From Diadophis punctatus similis (lineage: Eukaryota; Chordata; Lepidosauria; Squamata; Dipsadidae): a stretch of 64,000 nucleotides of DNA. Each line of letters begins with the position of its first letter. Position 1 is the first letter of the stretch. Below the pieces are notes generated by a model. The model was not told the DNA's origin and did not search any database. It was given only the letters and a program-made list of their open reading frames with translations. The translations under genes and the position numbers were made by a program. Location of the stretch: the NCBI GenBank assembly GCA_023053685.1, contig JALIGW010000058.1, forward strand, positions 3,310,045 through 3,374,044, in the 5' to 3' direction. Of this stretch, positions 31,050-41,479 are shown in pieces.

Positions 31050-32039
31050 CCGTATTTTTCGGAGTATAAGACGCACCTTTTTACCCCCCAAAAGAGGGTG
31101 AAAACTTGGGTGCGTCTTATACACCGAATGCAGCCCCACCCAGCCACCCCCACCCTTTGGCCTCTGCCTGCCAGCAATTTACCTCTTTGCAACAAACAGG
31201 GCAAAGCACAAGAAGAGCACAAGAAGAGAAGATCTGCCTCCCGACCTACAGCTGACTGAGGCTTACAAGCCACATGGTAAAATGAAACTGAAACTAAGGT
31301 GGCTGTGATGAGACATATTGCTGGGAGATAAACTGCTGGCAATATTAGACTGCTAAAATTGCAAGAAGGCAAGCTAGAGCTGCTGTGGCTCAAGAGATAG
31401 AGCTCTTGCCTCACAATCAGGAGGTTGTGAGTTCTATCCTAGGTAGAGGCAGATTCTGTTAATATGTTATTTTGTTAAATGTTTGTAGAGTGTTCAAACT
31501 ATTAGACTTATTTTTTAAAGACTGCTTTATTATTGTTCTAGATAACTTAACAAAATGAAGAAGCTTTTTAAAATAAATGCTTGCTCTGAAGAGGCCCAGT
31601 GCTATTGTACCTTCTTTTAAATAGCAGAGAATACTTCCAGAAAGCCACATCAATTTTAAAGATCTGTAAAAGTATAATCTGAAATGTCCTGTTTTACTAT
31701 TAAGCATTAGTATTAAGTATTAGTATTAAAATAAGGCAGCTGAGTTAAACCCTGACTTAGTCATGTTTGGAGTAGATCTATTTAAATAATTGGGAGGCGT
31801 TAGTGTGATTACATGTAAGAAAACTTTCTGGGATTAATATACTGCCATAATGTACATTTCTCCAATTCTTTGCCATTTCTATGGGTCAGACACACATGCA
31901 TAGAAATACACAGCAAACAGTGTATATCATCTGTGCTATTTGCTGTTTGGTGTTTGGCAAATTGCTGGGAGGCAGAGGCCTTTTTTCCTTGTTTTCCTCC
32001 CCCAAAACTAAGGTGCGTCTTATACTCCGAAAAATACGG
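31050..32039. mobile_element. 990-bp Tc1/mariner-like element, copy 1
   Basis: Ends CCGTATTTTTCGGAGTATAA and its reverse complement, flanked by TA on both sides. Just inside, GACGCACC is mirrored by GGTGCGTC. It carries no transposase and holds a SINE head at 31383-31455. Copy 2 is at 33329-34299. Confidence 0.88.
31383..31455 (+). mobile_element. Truncated tRNA-SINE head embedded in the Tc1/mariner-like element
   Basis: TGTGGCTCAAGAGATAGAGC, then GTTGTGAGTTCTATCCTAGG: A-box and B-box-like parts of the SINE at 2598. The identical position is occupied in copy 2 (33648-33720). Confidence 0.8.
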
Positions 32040-32909
32040 TATATTTCCCTAAAGGAGGAATGGAGAAAAACATGGTCTTGGAGACAGAAAGAGACAGTAG
32101 CCACCTTTCTTAATGGCCCCCAGCAGATATTTTTGCCTATTAAGAAAGACCAGGCCACCCTATCTACAAAATAAAAGGCTCCAGGATGATGGGATTAAGA
32201 CATGACCCTCCAGGACATAATAGGATTAACCCACTAGCAGCAGAGCTCACTACATTGCACAATCTCCTAAGGACATTGCATCAGAGTCCAAGCTTCAACC
32301 AAACTTATCTCAGACAAACATGACCCCACATGGCCCCATGGGAGTCTGACAACAGCCAATTAAATACATGTTCTTGCACAGGAACAGGAAGTTCAAGTGC
32401 AAAGCCCAATAGAATGTATAAAAACCCCTCACTCCCACCTCCACGTGGTCAGCTGCACCAGGACCTCAAACCCATGTGGTTCCGCTTCACCATTAAACCA
32501 TCTTTCCCATCAGCCTCCATGTTTCCAGTGTCTTTCTCCCGGCTTGGAACTGAACCAGATGGATATTTATTATATTTTGCTGGGCGCTAAATCGTACGAT
32601 GAACGGTTGAGGGAACTAGATATGTCTGGTCTAACGAAGGGAAGGATAGGGAAGGGCACGATAATTATCTTCCAGGACTTGAGGGGCTGTCACAGAGAAG
32701 AGGGGGTTCACCTGTTCGCCAAAGCACCTGAAGGCAGGACAAGAAGCAACAGGTGGAAACTAGTCAAGGAGAGAAGCAACCTGGAATTTAAGGAGAAATT
32801 TCCTGACAGTGAGAACAATTAAATCAGTGAATGGCTTCCTTCCAGAAGTGGTGGGTGCTCCATCACTGGACGTCTTCAAGAAAGACATTTGTCTGGAATG
32901 GTATAGGGC

Positions 32910-33306
32910 CATGATGGCGAACCTATGGCACGCTTGCCCAAAGTGGCACGCGGAGCCATGTCGCCTGGCACGCGTGGCAGCGCCCGTTCCTCTTCTGGGT
33001 TTCTGGCACGCATGCGCGCTTGACAATCAGCTGGCCTTCGTGTGTGTGGCAGTGACGGAAACTGGAAGAGCTGATCGTCCATTTACTGCCGTGAACATGC
33101 GCGCCGGCCGGCTGATTGTGACACGTGCATGCACACCAGTAACCAGAAGATTAGCTGGCTGGTGTACATGCGCTCACCAAAAACCAGAAGTTCATTTTCA
33201 AGTGCGCGCATGCCCCCTGGGCAGCTCCTCTTCTGGGTTGCAGCGCAGATGAGCATGCACCCACTCCCTTTTCTGCACTCGGTGCCAAAAAGGTTTGCCA
33301 TCACTG
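32910..33306. mobile_element. MITE-4 copy B, hAT-type
   Basis: Begins CATGATGGCGAACCTATGGC, ends AAGGTTTGCCATCACTG. TATAGGGC is at 32902-32909 and 33307-33314; the exact boundary could shift by one base. Confidence 0.9.
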
Positions 33307-33328
33307 TATAGGGCCTCCTGCTTGAGTA

Positions 33329-34299
33329 TCGTATTTTTCGGAGTATAAGACGCACCTTTTTACCCTCAAAAAGAGGGTGAAAATTTGGGTGCGTCTTATA
33401 CACCAAATGTAGCCTCACCCAGCCACCCCGACCCTTTGGCCTCTGCCTGCCAGCAATTTACCTCTTTGCAGCAAACAGAACAGAAACAGAAGCCTTATTA
33501 GCACACTAAGAGATTATCTGCCTCCCGACCTACAGCTGACAGGCTTGTAAGCCACCTGGTAAAATGAAACTAACTACGGTGGCTGTAATGAGACAAAATG
33601 CTGGCAATGTTACACTGCTGAAATTGCAAGAAAGTAAACTACAGCTACTGTAGCCTAGAGGTAGAGCTCTTGCCTCACAGTCAGGACGTTGTGAGTTCTA
33701 TCCTCGGTAGAGGCAGATTCTGTTAATATGTTATTTTGTTAAATGTTTGTAGAGTGTTCAAATTATAAGACTTATTTTTTAAAGACTGCTTTATTATTGT
33801 TCTAGACAACTTAACAAAATGAAGAAGCTTTTTAAAATAAATGCTTGCTCTGAAGAGGCCCAGTGCTATTCTATCTTCTTTTAAATAGCAGAAAGCCTTC
33901 CAGAAAGCCACATCAATTTTAAAGATCTGTAAAAGTATAATCTGAAATGTCCTGTTTTAGTATTAAGTATTAGTATTAAAATAAGGCAGCTGAATTAAAC
34001 CCTGACTTAGTCATGTTTGGAGTAGATCTATTTAAATAATTGGGAGGAGTTAGTGTGATTACATTTAAGAAAACTTTCTGGGATTAATATACTGCCATAA
34101 TGTACATTTCACCAATTCTTTGCTATTTCTATGGGTCAAGCACACATGCACAGAAATACACAGCAAACAGTGTATATCATCTGTGCTGTTTGCTGTTTGG
34201 CAAATTGCTGGGAGGCAGAGGCCTTTTTTCCTTGTTTTCCTCCCCCAAAACTAAGGTGCGTCTTATACTTCGGTGCATCTTATACTCCGAAAAATACGG
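33329..34299. mobile_element. Tc1/mariner-like element, copy 2
   Basis: 971 bp, ends TCGTATTTTTCGGAGTATAA and its near reverse complement, TA at 33327-33328 and 34300-34301. Removing it restores the CR1 text GAGTAAGTGG. Highly similar to copy 1 apart from small deletions. Confidence 0.9.
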
Positions 34300-34359
34300 T
34301 AAGTGGTTGGACTAGAAGACTTCCAAAATACCTTCCAATTATGTAATTCTGTATTCTCT

Positions 34360-34760
34360 AAGGGTTCAGGAGTGCAGAGAAGAGCAACAAAGACGATTAG
34401 GGGACTGAAGGCTAAAACATACGAAGAACGGTAGCAGGAATCGGGTATGTCTAGTCTTAATGAAAAGAAGGACTAGGGGAGACATGATAGCAGTGTTCCA
34501 ATATCTCAGGGGTTGCCACAAAGAAGAGGGGGTCAAGCTATTCTCCAAAGCACCTGAAGGAAGAACAAGAAGCAATGGGTGAAAACTAATCAAGGAGAGA
34601 TCCATCCAACCTAGAAATAAGGAGAAATTTCCCGACAGTGAGGACAGTCAGTGGAACAGAAGTTGCCTTCAGAAGTTGTGGGTGCTCCATCACTGGAGGC
34701 TTTTAAGAAGAGACTGGACAGCCATTTGTCCGGAATGGTATGGGACCTCTCGCTTAAGCA
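34360..34760 (+). mobile_element. CR1 3' fragment
   Basis: AGAGCAACAAAGACGATTAG through GGTATGGGACCTCTCGCTTA. Confidence 0.88.
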
Positions 34761-35055
34761 GGATAACACCAGACATGTCACTGGAAGGCAAAATCACCAA
34801 AGTGTGACTTCACTTATTTTGGCCATGTCATGCGAAGTAATTCACTGGAGAAAGCAATTTTGTTTGGAAGAGTTAGCGGTAAAAGGCAACCAAGCCGCCG
34901 AAGAACTCGGTGGATGGACACCGTCAAAGCTGACCCCAGCCAGAGCATCGGAAAATTCAAAGAAGCAGCGCAAGATCGGAAGGTGTGGAGAGACCACCTG
35001 GCCCAGAGAAGCAGCAAGAGTCAGACACGACTGAACAGATAACATCAGCAACAGC
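34761..35055 (+). mobile_element. Bov-B (RTE-clade) LINE 3' end
   Basis: Translation has GKRQPSRRRTRWMDTVKADP and DRKVWRDHLAQRSSKSQTRL, the RTE/Bov-B C-terminal pattern; the DNA ends AAGAGTCAGACACGACTGAA. A second copy is at 46498-46614 with 47056-47083. Bov-B is known for spread between squamates and ruminants. Confidence 0.85.
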
Positions 35056-35570
35056 TGCATTTCTTGAGCAGAGGGTTGAACTAGATGACCTCCGAGGTCC
35101 ATCCCAACTCTGTTATTCGATGGAATAGATTGCTTCCAGGAATGGCGGGTGTGGAGCTGGAGGTTTCCAAAAACAGACTGGGCTGCCATTTGACCGGGAT
35201 GATATAAGGTCTCCTGCCTCGGGCAGGGGGTTGGACTAGAAGACCTCTAAGCTCCCTTCAGTGCAATAGATTGCTTCCAGGAATGGTGGGTGCTCCATCA
35301 CTGGAGGTTTCCAAAAACAGACTGTGGATTTGACTGGCATGAAATAATGTCTCTCGCCTCGGGCAGGGGGTTGGACTAGAAGACCTCCAAGGTCCCTTCC
35401 AATTCTATTATTCAGTGGAATAGATTGCCTCCAGGAATGGTGGGTGCTCCATCAATGGAAGCTTCCAAAAACAGACTCGATTTGACTGGCATGATATAAT
35501 GTCTCTCGCCTCGGGCAGGGGGTTGGACTAGAAGATCTCCGAGGTCCCTTCCAGCCCTACGATTCTATAT
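35056..35570 (+). mobile_element. CR1 3'-end tail, triplicated
   Basis: Four partial tails in a row, near 35056, 35120, 35265 and 35410, each with GAATAGATTGCYTCCAGGAA, GGTGGGTGCTCCATCA and GGCAGGGGGTTGGACTAGAA. The period is about 140 bp, so this is local tandem duplication of the CR1 end. Confidence 0.85.
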
Positions 35571-36109
35571 TCTGTTACACCAAAGCCCTTTTTTTTAAAC
35601 TCAGTGAATGGCCCTGAGCCAGCCCTGCTCCCAGAAGTGGTTAGAGAGGCATGAAATTAAATAGGAGTTAACATGTCCCAGACCCAACAATTTATGACAG
35701 GCCAAATCAACCTCCAGCAACATCTTCTTACCACTGCCAGATGGCTGTCAATTTACCTCCCACCCACCCCTCACGCACCAGTTTTCTATTTTTGAAATCT
35801 CAGGGAGGCAGTTAAACAGAAGATAAAACTAGAAACTCATGATTAACGAGCTGCAGTGAGGTTGTGCAGGGAAAACTCGAGTTACTAGACATTAGACATG
35901 AACAAATATATTCCACCATCCTAGATTTATGCCACCCAGATGCATAATTCAAGAGCAAAGAATTTGTGGGTCTCGGGTGGAAAAAAAATGCATTTTACGG
36001 CTAAAATGATTTGTAAAACCGGCACTGTCTCACGTCGCACGTCCTTCGGTCTTCAGATTTCACCTATTCTTTTCATGAAGAGATGGCACGTCAACATACA
36101 GTCCGTGGA
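35571..36109. other. No recognised feature
   Basis: Unassigned sequence. Confidence 0.4.
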
Positions 36110-36358
36110 GTGGACCGTTCCAAGTTACAACGGTGCTGGGAAATGGGACTTACGACCTCTTTTTTCACACTTACGACCGTTGCAGCATCCCCGTGGTCAC
36201 GCGATCGAAATTAAGCCGCTTGGCAACTGACTCGTATTTATGACGGTTCCCCGGGGTCACATGATCCCCTTTTGCGACCTTCTGACGAGCAAAGTCAATG
36301 GGAGACGCTGGATTCACTTAACAACCGTGTTACTAATTGAACAACTGCAGGGATTCAC

Positions 36359-36934
36359 TGTTGTGGCCCGTCCGCAGCGTGTGCAGCCTGGGCCTTTGGA
36401 AGCTTCAGTGCCTCTTGGCAGTGCTGAGAAAGGAGGGGCTACTACTCCTTTCCTGAATGCAAAAGCACGCAGGGCTGCCAAGAGGCAGAAAGGTCTACTC
36501 GAGAGGAGGTCTACTCGAGAGTAAGACTTGGGGCTAATTGGCCACTCCTCTACTCTATTTAAGAAGAGTTGATGCAGCTGGGAAGCTGCAGAGAACAACT
36601 TGGGAAAAATCTGTTTGAATCATAGTTTGTTTTGAGATACTGTACCTGTTTTGTGTTTCTCTGTCGGCGTCTTGTTATCAGAGACTGGACTGTAGCAACT
36701 TTGCCAACGCTAAGAAGCTCCGTAAGCTAACTGGACTTAATTGGCTCGCTCGCCATTGTTTGAGAACTCTTTGAACTAATCCCGGCTACTAATGAAGTAA
36801 TTAGTAGCTGGTTGTTTGCCAACCAAGACTGTTTGTAATATTGGTGTGTGCATTCTTTACTGATAACAGTTTTATTAGTAAAAGTATTGCTTTAAACCTG
36901 TTCGTGTGGCTGTGTGCTTCGTGGGAACAGAACA
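36359..36934 (+). mobile_element. 576-bp solo LTR with perfect 5-bp duplication
   Basis: Begins TGTTGTGGCC, ends GGAACAGAACA, flanked by TTCAC at 36354-36358 and 36935-36939. It has a TATA-like CTATTTAAG near 36556. No internal region. Confidence 0.88.
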
Positions 36935-36940
36935 TTCACT

Positions 36941-37130
36941 CAGAGGTACCATTCAACTGATTCGGACTGGTTCACCCGAACTGGTAGCGGAAATCGCTGG
37001 TGGGCCTGCCCATCCGCCCCGGCTCTATGCTATCCTATTTGTGCACGTTTTTGAGGCTGTGCGCATGTGCGGAGTGCGCACGCGCTTACATTTGCGAACT
37101 GGCAGGGAAGGTAAGTGAAAACCATCCCTG
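36941..37130. mobile_element. MITE-2 with 8-bp duplication, itself hit by the LTR
   Basis: Begins CAGAGGTACCATTCAACTGA, ends AAAACCATCCCTG. The right duplication GATTCACT is at 37131-37138; the left one is split by the LTR into GATTCAC (36352-36358) and TTCACT (36935-36940). Confidence 0.85.
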
Positions 37131-37447
37131 GATTCACTTAACAACGGTGGCAAGAAAGGACGTGAAATGGGGCCAAACTCACTTAACAAATGTCTCGCTT
37201 AGCGGCAGGAATTTTGGGCTCAGTTGTGGTCGTAAGTCGAGGACTACCTGTATTGGAGTGAGCGACCAAGACTAAAGGTCTGGAGAAAAGAGGAAGGGCT
37301 ACTTATTGGGGCAAAATAATTAGGGATGAAATTGTTTATTAAATTTATATGCCGCTATCCAAATCATGTGGAGGTTACTTAATTTGACAGGGCTGCCTGC
37401 GACATAACTGATCTTACATTCTTTGAAAGAAATGTATTAAGGGCTAC

Positions 37448-37576
37448 AGGTAGTCCTCGGCTTACGACCACAATTGAGCCCAAAGTTCTGTTGCTAAGGG
37501 AGAGAGTTTTTAAGTAAATTTGCCCCATTTCTTTCTGTGCCAGAGTTGTTAAGTGAATCACTGCAGTTGTTAAGTT
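37448..37576. mobile_element. MITE-1 left part
   Basis: AGGTAGTCCTCGGCTTACGA through TCACTGCAGTTGTTAAG. Confidence 0.75.
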
Positions 37577-37802
37577 AAACTTGGCCCCTTTAAGACTTGT
37601 GCATGCGCTGGCTGGGGAATTCTGGGAGTTGAAGTTCACAAGTCTTAAAGGGGCCATGTTTGGAGACCTGCCGGCTGGGGAATTCTGGGAGTTGAAGTCC
37701 ACAAGTCTTAAAGGGGCCACGTTTGGAGACCTGCCGGCTGGGGAATTCTGGGAGTTGAAGTCCACCAGTCTTTCAGTGGCCAAATTTGGAGGTGCCTGCT
37801 CT
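37577..37802. repeat. MITE-3 arm in three tandem units
   Basis: CTGGGGAATTCTGGGAGTTG and AAAGGGGCCANGTTTGGAGA repeated with a period near 66 bp, starting from a partial left arm. An early stage of the arrays at 41.5 and 63 kb. Confidence 0.85.
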
Positions 37803-38500
37803 TAGAGTCCTCTGTGCTTTGCCCAAGTCGTAGCGCTTCGGCTGCTTCTAATCTCTGCCCAGATGTGGTTGTTATCTCCCTCCCTACAACTTCCTGTGTT
37901 TGCGCCCCGCATTTTTTGTGTGGGATCTCACTGTTTCCATTCCTCCTCTTGCCAACTTTCCATCCGCAGCTCTGCTTTCTCTCCCTCCCCTCCCTTTTCC
38001 CCTTCCATCTTTTCCCCGCCTCTTGTTAAATTGACAATGTGGATATTTTTTTAAAAAAAAACCTTTTTTCTTTTTCTGCAGGATGGGAGTGGGAAGTAGG
38101 CAGCCGGCGGGGAGGGGGGCTGTGGAGAACAGGGGGTCCTTGCCTGCATCAGGTCCACTGGGCTAGAAACTGGGAGGGGGCTAGGCTGGGTGGGGGATAT
38201 TCAGGGAACTTGGAAATGGTTTGCAGGAAATCCCGTTTTTCTTTCCTTCCTAGTCAGGAGGCAAACACAAGATTTGTTAAGAGTTGCAAAGCACTTGAGA
38301 AATAGGTTGCATTTCTGAGGGGCTCTGCTTAATGAGGGAGGGGCAATTCAGTCACAAGCAGAGTGCCAAAGGCCCCCACTTCCTGTGGGACTGGACGGTG
38401 GGGAGGCTCTTAATCTCGTTTTGTGATTGTTTTAGGGGCAATAATATTTGGACAGTGATACAATAATTGAGAGTCAATTTGGCCCTACTGGTTTAGGTCA
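37803..38500. other. No recognised feature
   Basis: Unique-looking; a CT-rich patch at 37940-38025. Confidence 0.45.
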
Positions 38501-38686
38501 CAGGTAGTATTCACTTACTTTTCCTACCAGTTTGCAAATGTGAGCGTATGCACGCATGCACACAACTTCAGAATGTGTCTAAATAGGATGGCATAGCGCT
38601 GGGGGTGGGTGGGTGCTGGCCCATCCGCAGGTTGCTACTACCAGTTCACCGGAACCGGTCCGAACCGGCTGAATACCACCTCTTTT
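38501..38686. mobile_element. MITE-2, diverged
   Basis: CACAGGTAGTATTCACTTAC to GGCTGAATACCACCTCTT with CCGGAACCGGTCCGAACC inside. Confidence 0.65.
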
Positions 38687-38689
38687 AGG

Positions 38690-38965
38690 TGCTGGCCTAG
38701 AAACCAGGGGACTGTGAGTTCTAGTCCTGCCATAGACACAAAAATCGACTGAGTGACTTTGGGCCAATCAGGAGGAAACAGTGAGTTCTAGTCCCGCCTT
38801 AGGCATGAAAGCTAAGTGGGTGACTTTGGGCCACTCAGTCTCTCTCAGCCCAAACCACCTCACAAGGTTGTTGTTGTGGAAAATAGGAGGAAAAAAATAT
38901 GTTGGCTATGTTCCTCACTTTGACTAATTTATAAAAACAATAAGGGTGGGATATAAAGAAGTACT
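38690..38965 (+). mobile_element. tRNA-derived SINE, source of the 67-bp minisatellite unit
   Basis: GAAACCAGGGGACTGTGAGT, TTCTAGTCCTGCC, two copies of GTGACTTTGGGCCA, then CACCTCACAAGGTTGTTGTT and a tail ATAAGGGTGGGATATAAAGA. It shows the whole SINE with only two internal units. Confidence 0.82.
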
Positions 38966-39295
38966 TAAAATACATAAACTACATCAACAGGGTCCTTGAT
39001 GGAGAGGCGGGATACCTCCGAGAGTGCTCCAAGGTCCCGGGTGGTGGGTCACCAGGCTGCCCTGGACAAATTTCTGGGTTTTGTACAACCCAAGCCGACC
39101 AGAGGGACGTCCGTTCCAAACATCTGGAATCTCTGGGAAACTTCAGAATGGGTGCAAGGCTGGAAACCACATCAGAATCGCTCCCTGGAGCCTGGCCAAT
39201 CAGGGGAAAGGGTTCCCAGCCTCTTCTAAAGCTCAGAAAGTCCGCTTGGATTTGGCTGAAAACAAAACAAAACCAACCACTTGCTGGGAGGATCC
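38966..39295. other. No recognised feature
   Basis: Unassigned sequence. Confidence 0.4.
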
Positions 39296-39962
39296 TTTCC
39301 TCCTCCCCTCCTCCTCCTCTTCCTCCCCCTCCCCCTCCTTTTCCTCCCCTTTCCCTTTCCCCTCCAGCTCTTCCTCCTCCTCATCTTCCTCCCCCTTCCC
39401 CTCCCCTCTTCCTCTTTTTCTTCCTTTCCCTTTCCCCTCCCGCTCTTCCTCCTCTCCCTCCTCCTCCTCCCCCTCCCCCTCCTTTTCCTCCCCTTTCCCT
39501 TTCCCCTCCAGCTCTTCCTCCTCCTCATCTTCCTCCCCCTTCCCCTCCCCTCTTCCTCTTTTTCTTCCTTTCCCTTTCCCCTCCCGCTCTTCCTCCTCTC
39601 CCTCCTCCTCCTCCCTCTCTTCTTCCTTTTCCTCCCCTTTCCCTTTCCCCTCCCGCTCTTCCTCCTCCTCATCTTCCTCCCCCTTCCCCTCCCCTCTTCC
39701 TCTTTTTCTTCCTTTCCCTTTCCCCTCCCGCTCTTCCTCCTCTCCCTCCTCCTCCTCCCTCTCTTCTTCCTTTTCCTCCCCTTTCCCTTTCCCCTCCAGC
39801 TCTTCCTCCTCCTCATCTTCCTCCCCCTTCCCCTCCCTTCTTCCTCTTTTTCTTCCTTTCCCTTTCCCCTCCCGCTCTTCCTCCTCCTCCTCTTCCTCTC
39901 CTTCCCCTTCCTCTCCCTTCCCCCTCCCCCGCTTCCTCCTCCACCTCTTCCTTCCCTTCCCC
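39296..39962. repeat. Polypyrimidine minisatellite, period about 144 bp
   Basis: Nearly pure C/T on the plus strand for 660 bp. The landmark CTCATCTTCCTCCCCC recurs near 39381, 39526, 39670 and 39813, spacings 143-145. All long frames on both strands here are compositional artefacts (poly-Pro/Ser/Leu or poly-Glu/Lys/Arg). Confidence 0.93.
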
Positions 39963-39963
39963 T

Positions 39964-40168
39964 TGTAGAAAGTCAGCACTCACCCACCCTCCTGGTTTAA
40001 CGTATGTGTGAATGGAACAAGGGAGTGTGTGCCTTTCCTTTCTTTATGGAAATTGCAACTTACGGAAGCTCAGAAACTGGGGGATTCTGGGAGTTGGAGT
40101 CCACACATTTAAAACTTGAGAAACAATGGAGTATGAACTGTAGAAAGTCAGCACTCACCCACCCTCCT
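39964..40168 (+). repeat. 30-bp direct repeats flanking 145 bp
   Basis: Thirty bases starting TGTAGAAAGTCAGCACTCAC are identical at 39964-39993 and 40139-40168. The second copy is the start of the LTR-like element. The middle contains a MITE-3 arm fragment. Confidence 0.85.
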
Positions 40169-40636
40169 AGAGAATGAAATATTTTGGGGGATATTCAAAA
40201 GGCAGAATAGAATATTTCCCTTAAAGGAGAAATGGGGGGAAATCTTAAGGGAGGCAGAAACCAGCCCCGGGCTCCCTGCCCCAAGCAGACACTGAGGAGA
40301 CCAGCTTTTAGAAATGCAGATTTTGTAATCTATTCAGAAAGACTGGGCCAGACCGAGACTCCAGATAAGCAACACAATTAGGCAAGCCAAAGGTTGACAA
40401 GATTAGCTCAGACAAACACCTAGGATTTGCATTTCCCCTTTTGCCACCTTTTGCCAAAAGAGCCAGCCACGAACCCATTGAAATAAAAAAGGTATAAAAA
40501 GCCACCCTACTCTCAACTCCATTTTGTCAGCTGTCCCAGAACTGCACACTGTGGTTCTGTTCATAAATAAACTTTCTTTCCAATCAGCCGCCATTTTATT
40601 CCCTGCTTGGAACTGGACCTGGATTTTTCTTACAAC
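40139..40636 (+). mobile_element. Solo LTR-like element
   Basis: Starts TGTAGAAAGTCAGCACTCAC, has TATAAAAAGCC near 40493 and ATAAATAAAC near 40564, and ends near TTTTTCTTACA. Same family as 30990-32585. No clean duplication because its start is itself duplicated. Confidence 0.65.
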
Positions 40637-40852
40637 CCCCTCTTCCTCCTCTTCTTCCTCCTCCCTCCTTTCTCCTCCCCCCTCCCCCTCCCTCTTTCTC
40701 CTCCCTCCCTTTTCCTTCTCCTTCTCCCTCCTCTTCCTCCTCCTCCCACTTCCTACTCCTCCTGTTTTTCATCCTCCTCTTCCTCCTCCCTCTTCCTCCT
40801 CCTCCTCCCCCACCACCCTCTCTTCCTCCTCCTCCTCTTCCTCCTTCTGACA
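40637..40852. repeat. Polypyrimidine tract
   Basis: CCTCTTCCTCC-type sequence for over 200 bp. Confidence 0.95.
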
Positions 40853-41478
40853 ATTAATTCTGCAAGGTGACTGAGCTAAGCCTTCCTCCTCCTCTTCCTC
40901 CCCCCCTGCTGCTGACAAAATTAATCCTGCAAAGCGCAGGAGCTGAGCCCCCCTCCCCATCCTCCCCCATCCTCCTTAAACAATCCTGGCAGCTCCCACC
41001 AGCTACGGAAACTTTTGACCTGACCCCAAGAAGGAGCAGCTCACGGAGCCGAAGTCAGGGCTGGCACAGGGCCCAGCCGTGTTCTCCTTCAGCCACCGTT
41101 CGGCCCTCCCTCCTCCCCACCGTTGTGGCCTTTCGAGGAAAGCTCCTGGAGGCACACAGGGTTTGTGTGGCATCGGTTTTATTTACAACTGTGCAAGCCG
41201 GAGAGGCGGCGACCCTGGCAAACCAGGCAGCCCAGGAATGGCGATGGTTTTCCCACCAAGAGTTTGGCTCTCGTCTGGAAGTCCTCGCTGCAGTTCCAGT
41301 CCACCCGGAGACTATTTCTCCATTAGCACTTTTCACCGTCATCCCTTTCTCCTTCATCGTCATCACCGCCATCTCCTTCATCCTCATCACCTTCGTCTTC
41401 ATCCTCATCATGCCATTACTGAAGCCTTCTGGAGCTACAGCAATGGCTGGCTGACGCTCTAAAAAGCAGTGATTTTCA
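40853..41478 (-). other. Unique-looking GC-rich stretch; possible 3' end of a minus transcript
   Basis: On the minus strand an AATAAA lies at 41183-41178. A (GATGAGGATGAA)-like patch at 41330-41415 gives an acidic frame that is probably low-complexity. No known gene recognised. Confidence 0.35.
41178..41183 (-). terminator. Candidate polyadenylation signal AATAAA
   Basis: AATAAA on the minus strand, in non-repetitive sequence 3.5 kb downstream of the REM1 stop codon. It could end a long REM1 3' UTR or an unrelated transcript. Confidence 0.25.
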
Positions 41479-41479
41479 A

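Larger units (their letters stand above)
30990..32585 (+). mobile_element. LTR-like element interrupted by a Tc1/mariner-like element
   Basis: The pieces 30990-31047 and 32042-32585 match the element at 40139-40636: GAATGAAATATTTTGAGGAA, TATTTCCCTAAAGGAGGAAT, a TATAAAAACCCCTC promoter-like motif near 32418 and CATTAAACCATCTTTCCC. No internal coding region. Confidence 0.7.
32588..34350 (+). mobile_element. CR1 3' fragment with two nested DNA elements
   Basis: CR1 blocks at 32588-32908, then MITE-4, then a short tail TATAGGGCCTCCTGCTTGAG, then the Tc1/mariner-like copy, then AAGTGGTTGGACTAGAAGAC. Confidence 0.88.
36110..37255. mobile_element. MITE-1 copy with two nested inserts
   Basis: MITE-1 pieces 36110-36358 and 37131-37255 end in GGTCGTAAGTCGAGGACTAC. 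A MITE-2 and an LTR sit between them. Confidence 0.85.

Noticed and set aside
39024..40011. Very long open frames (up to 314 codons) on both strands
   Set aside because: They lie in a pure polypyrimidine minisatellite; the peptides are poly-Pro/Ser/Leu or poly-Glu/Lys/Arg in all frames, as composition predicts.
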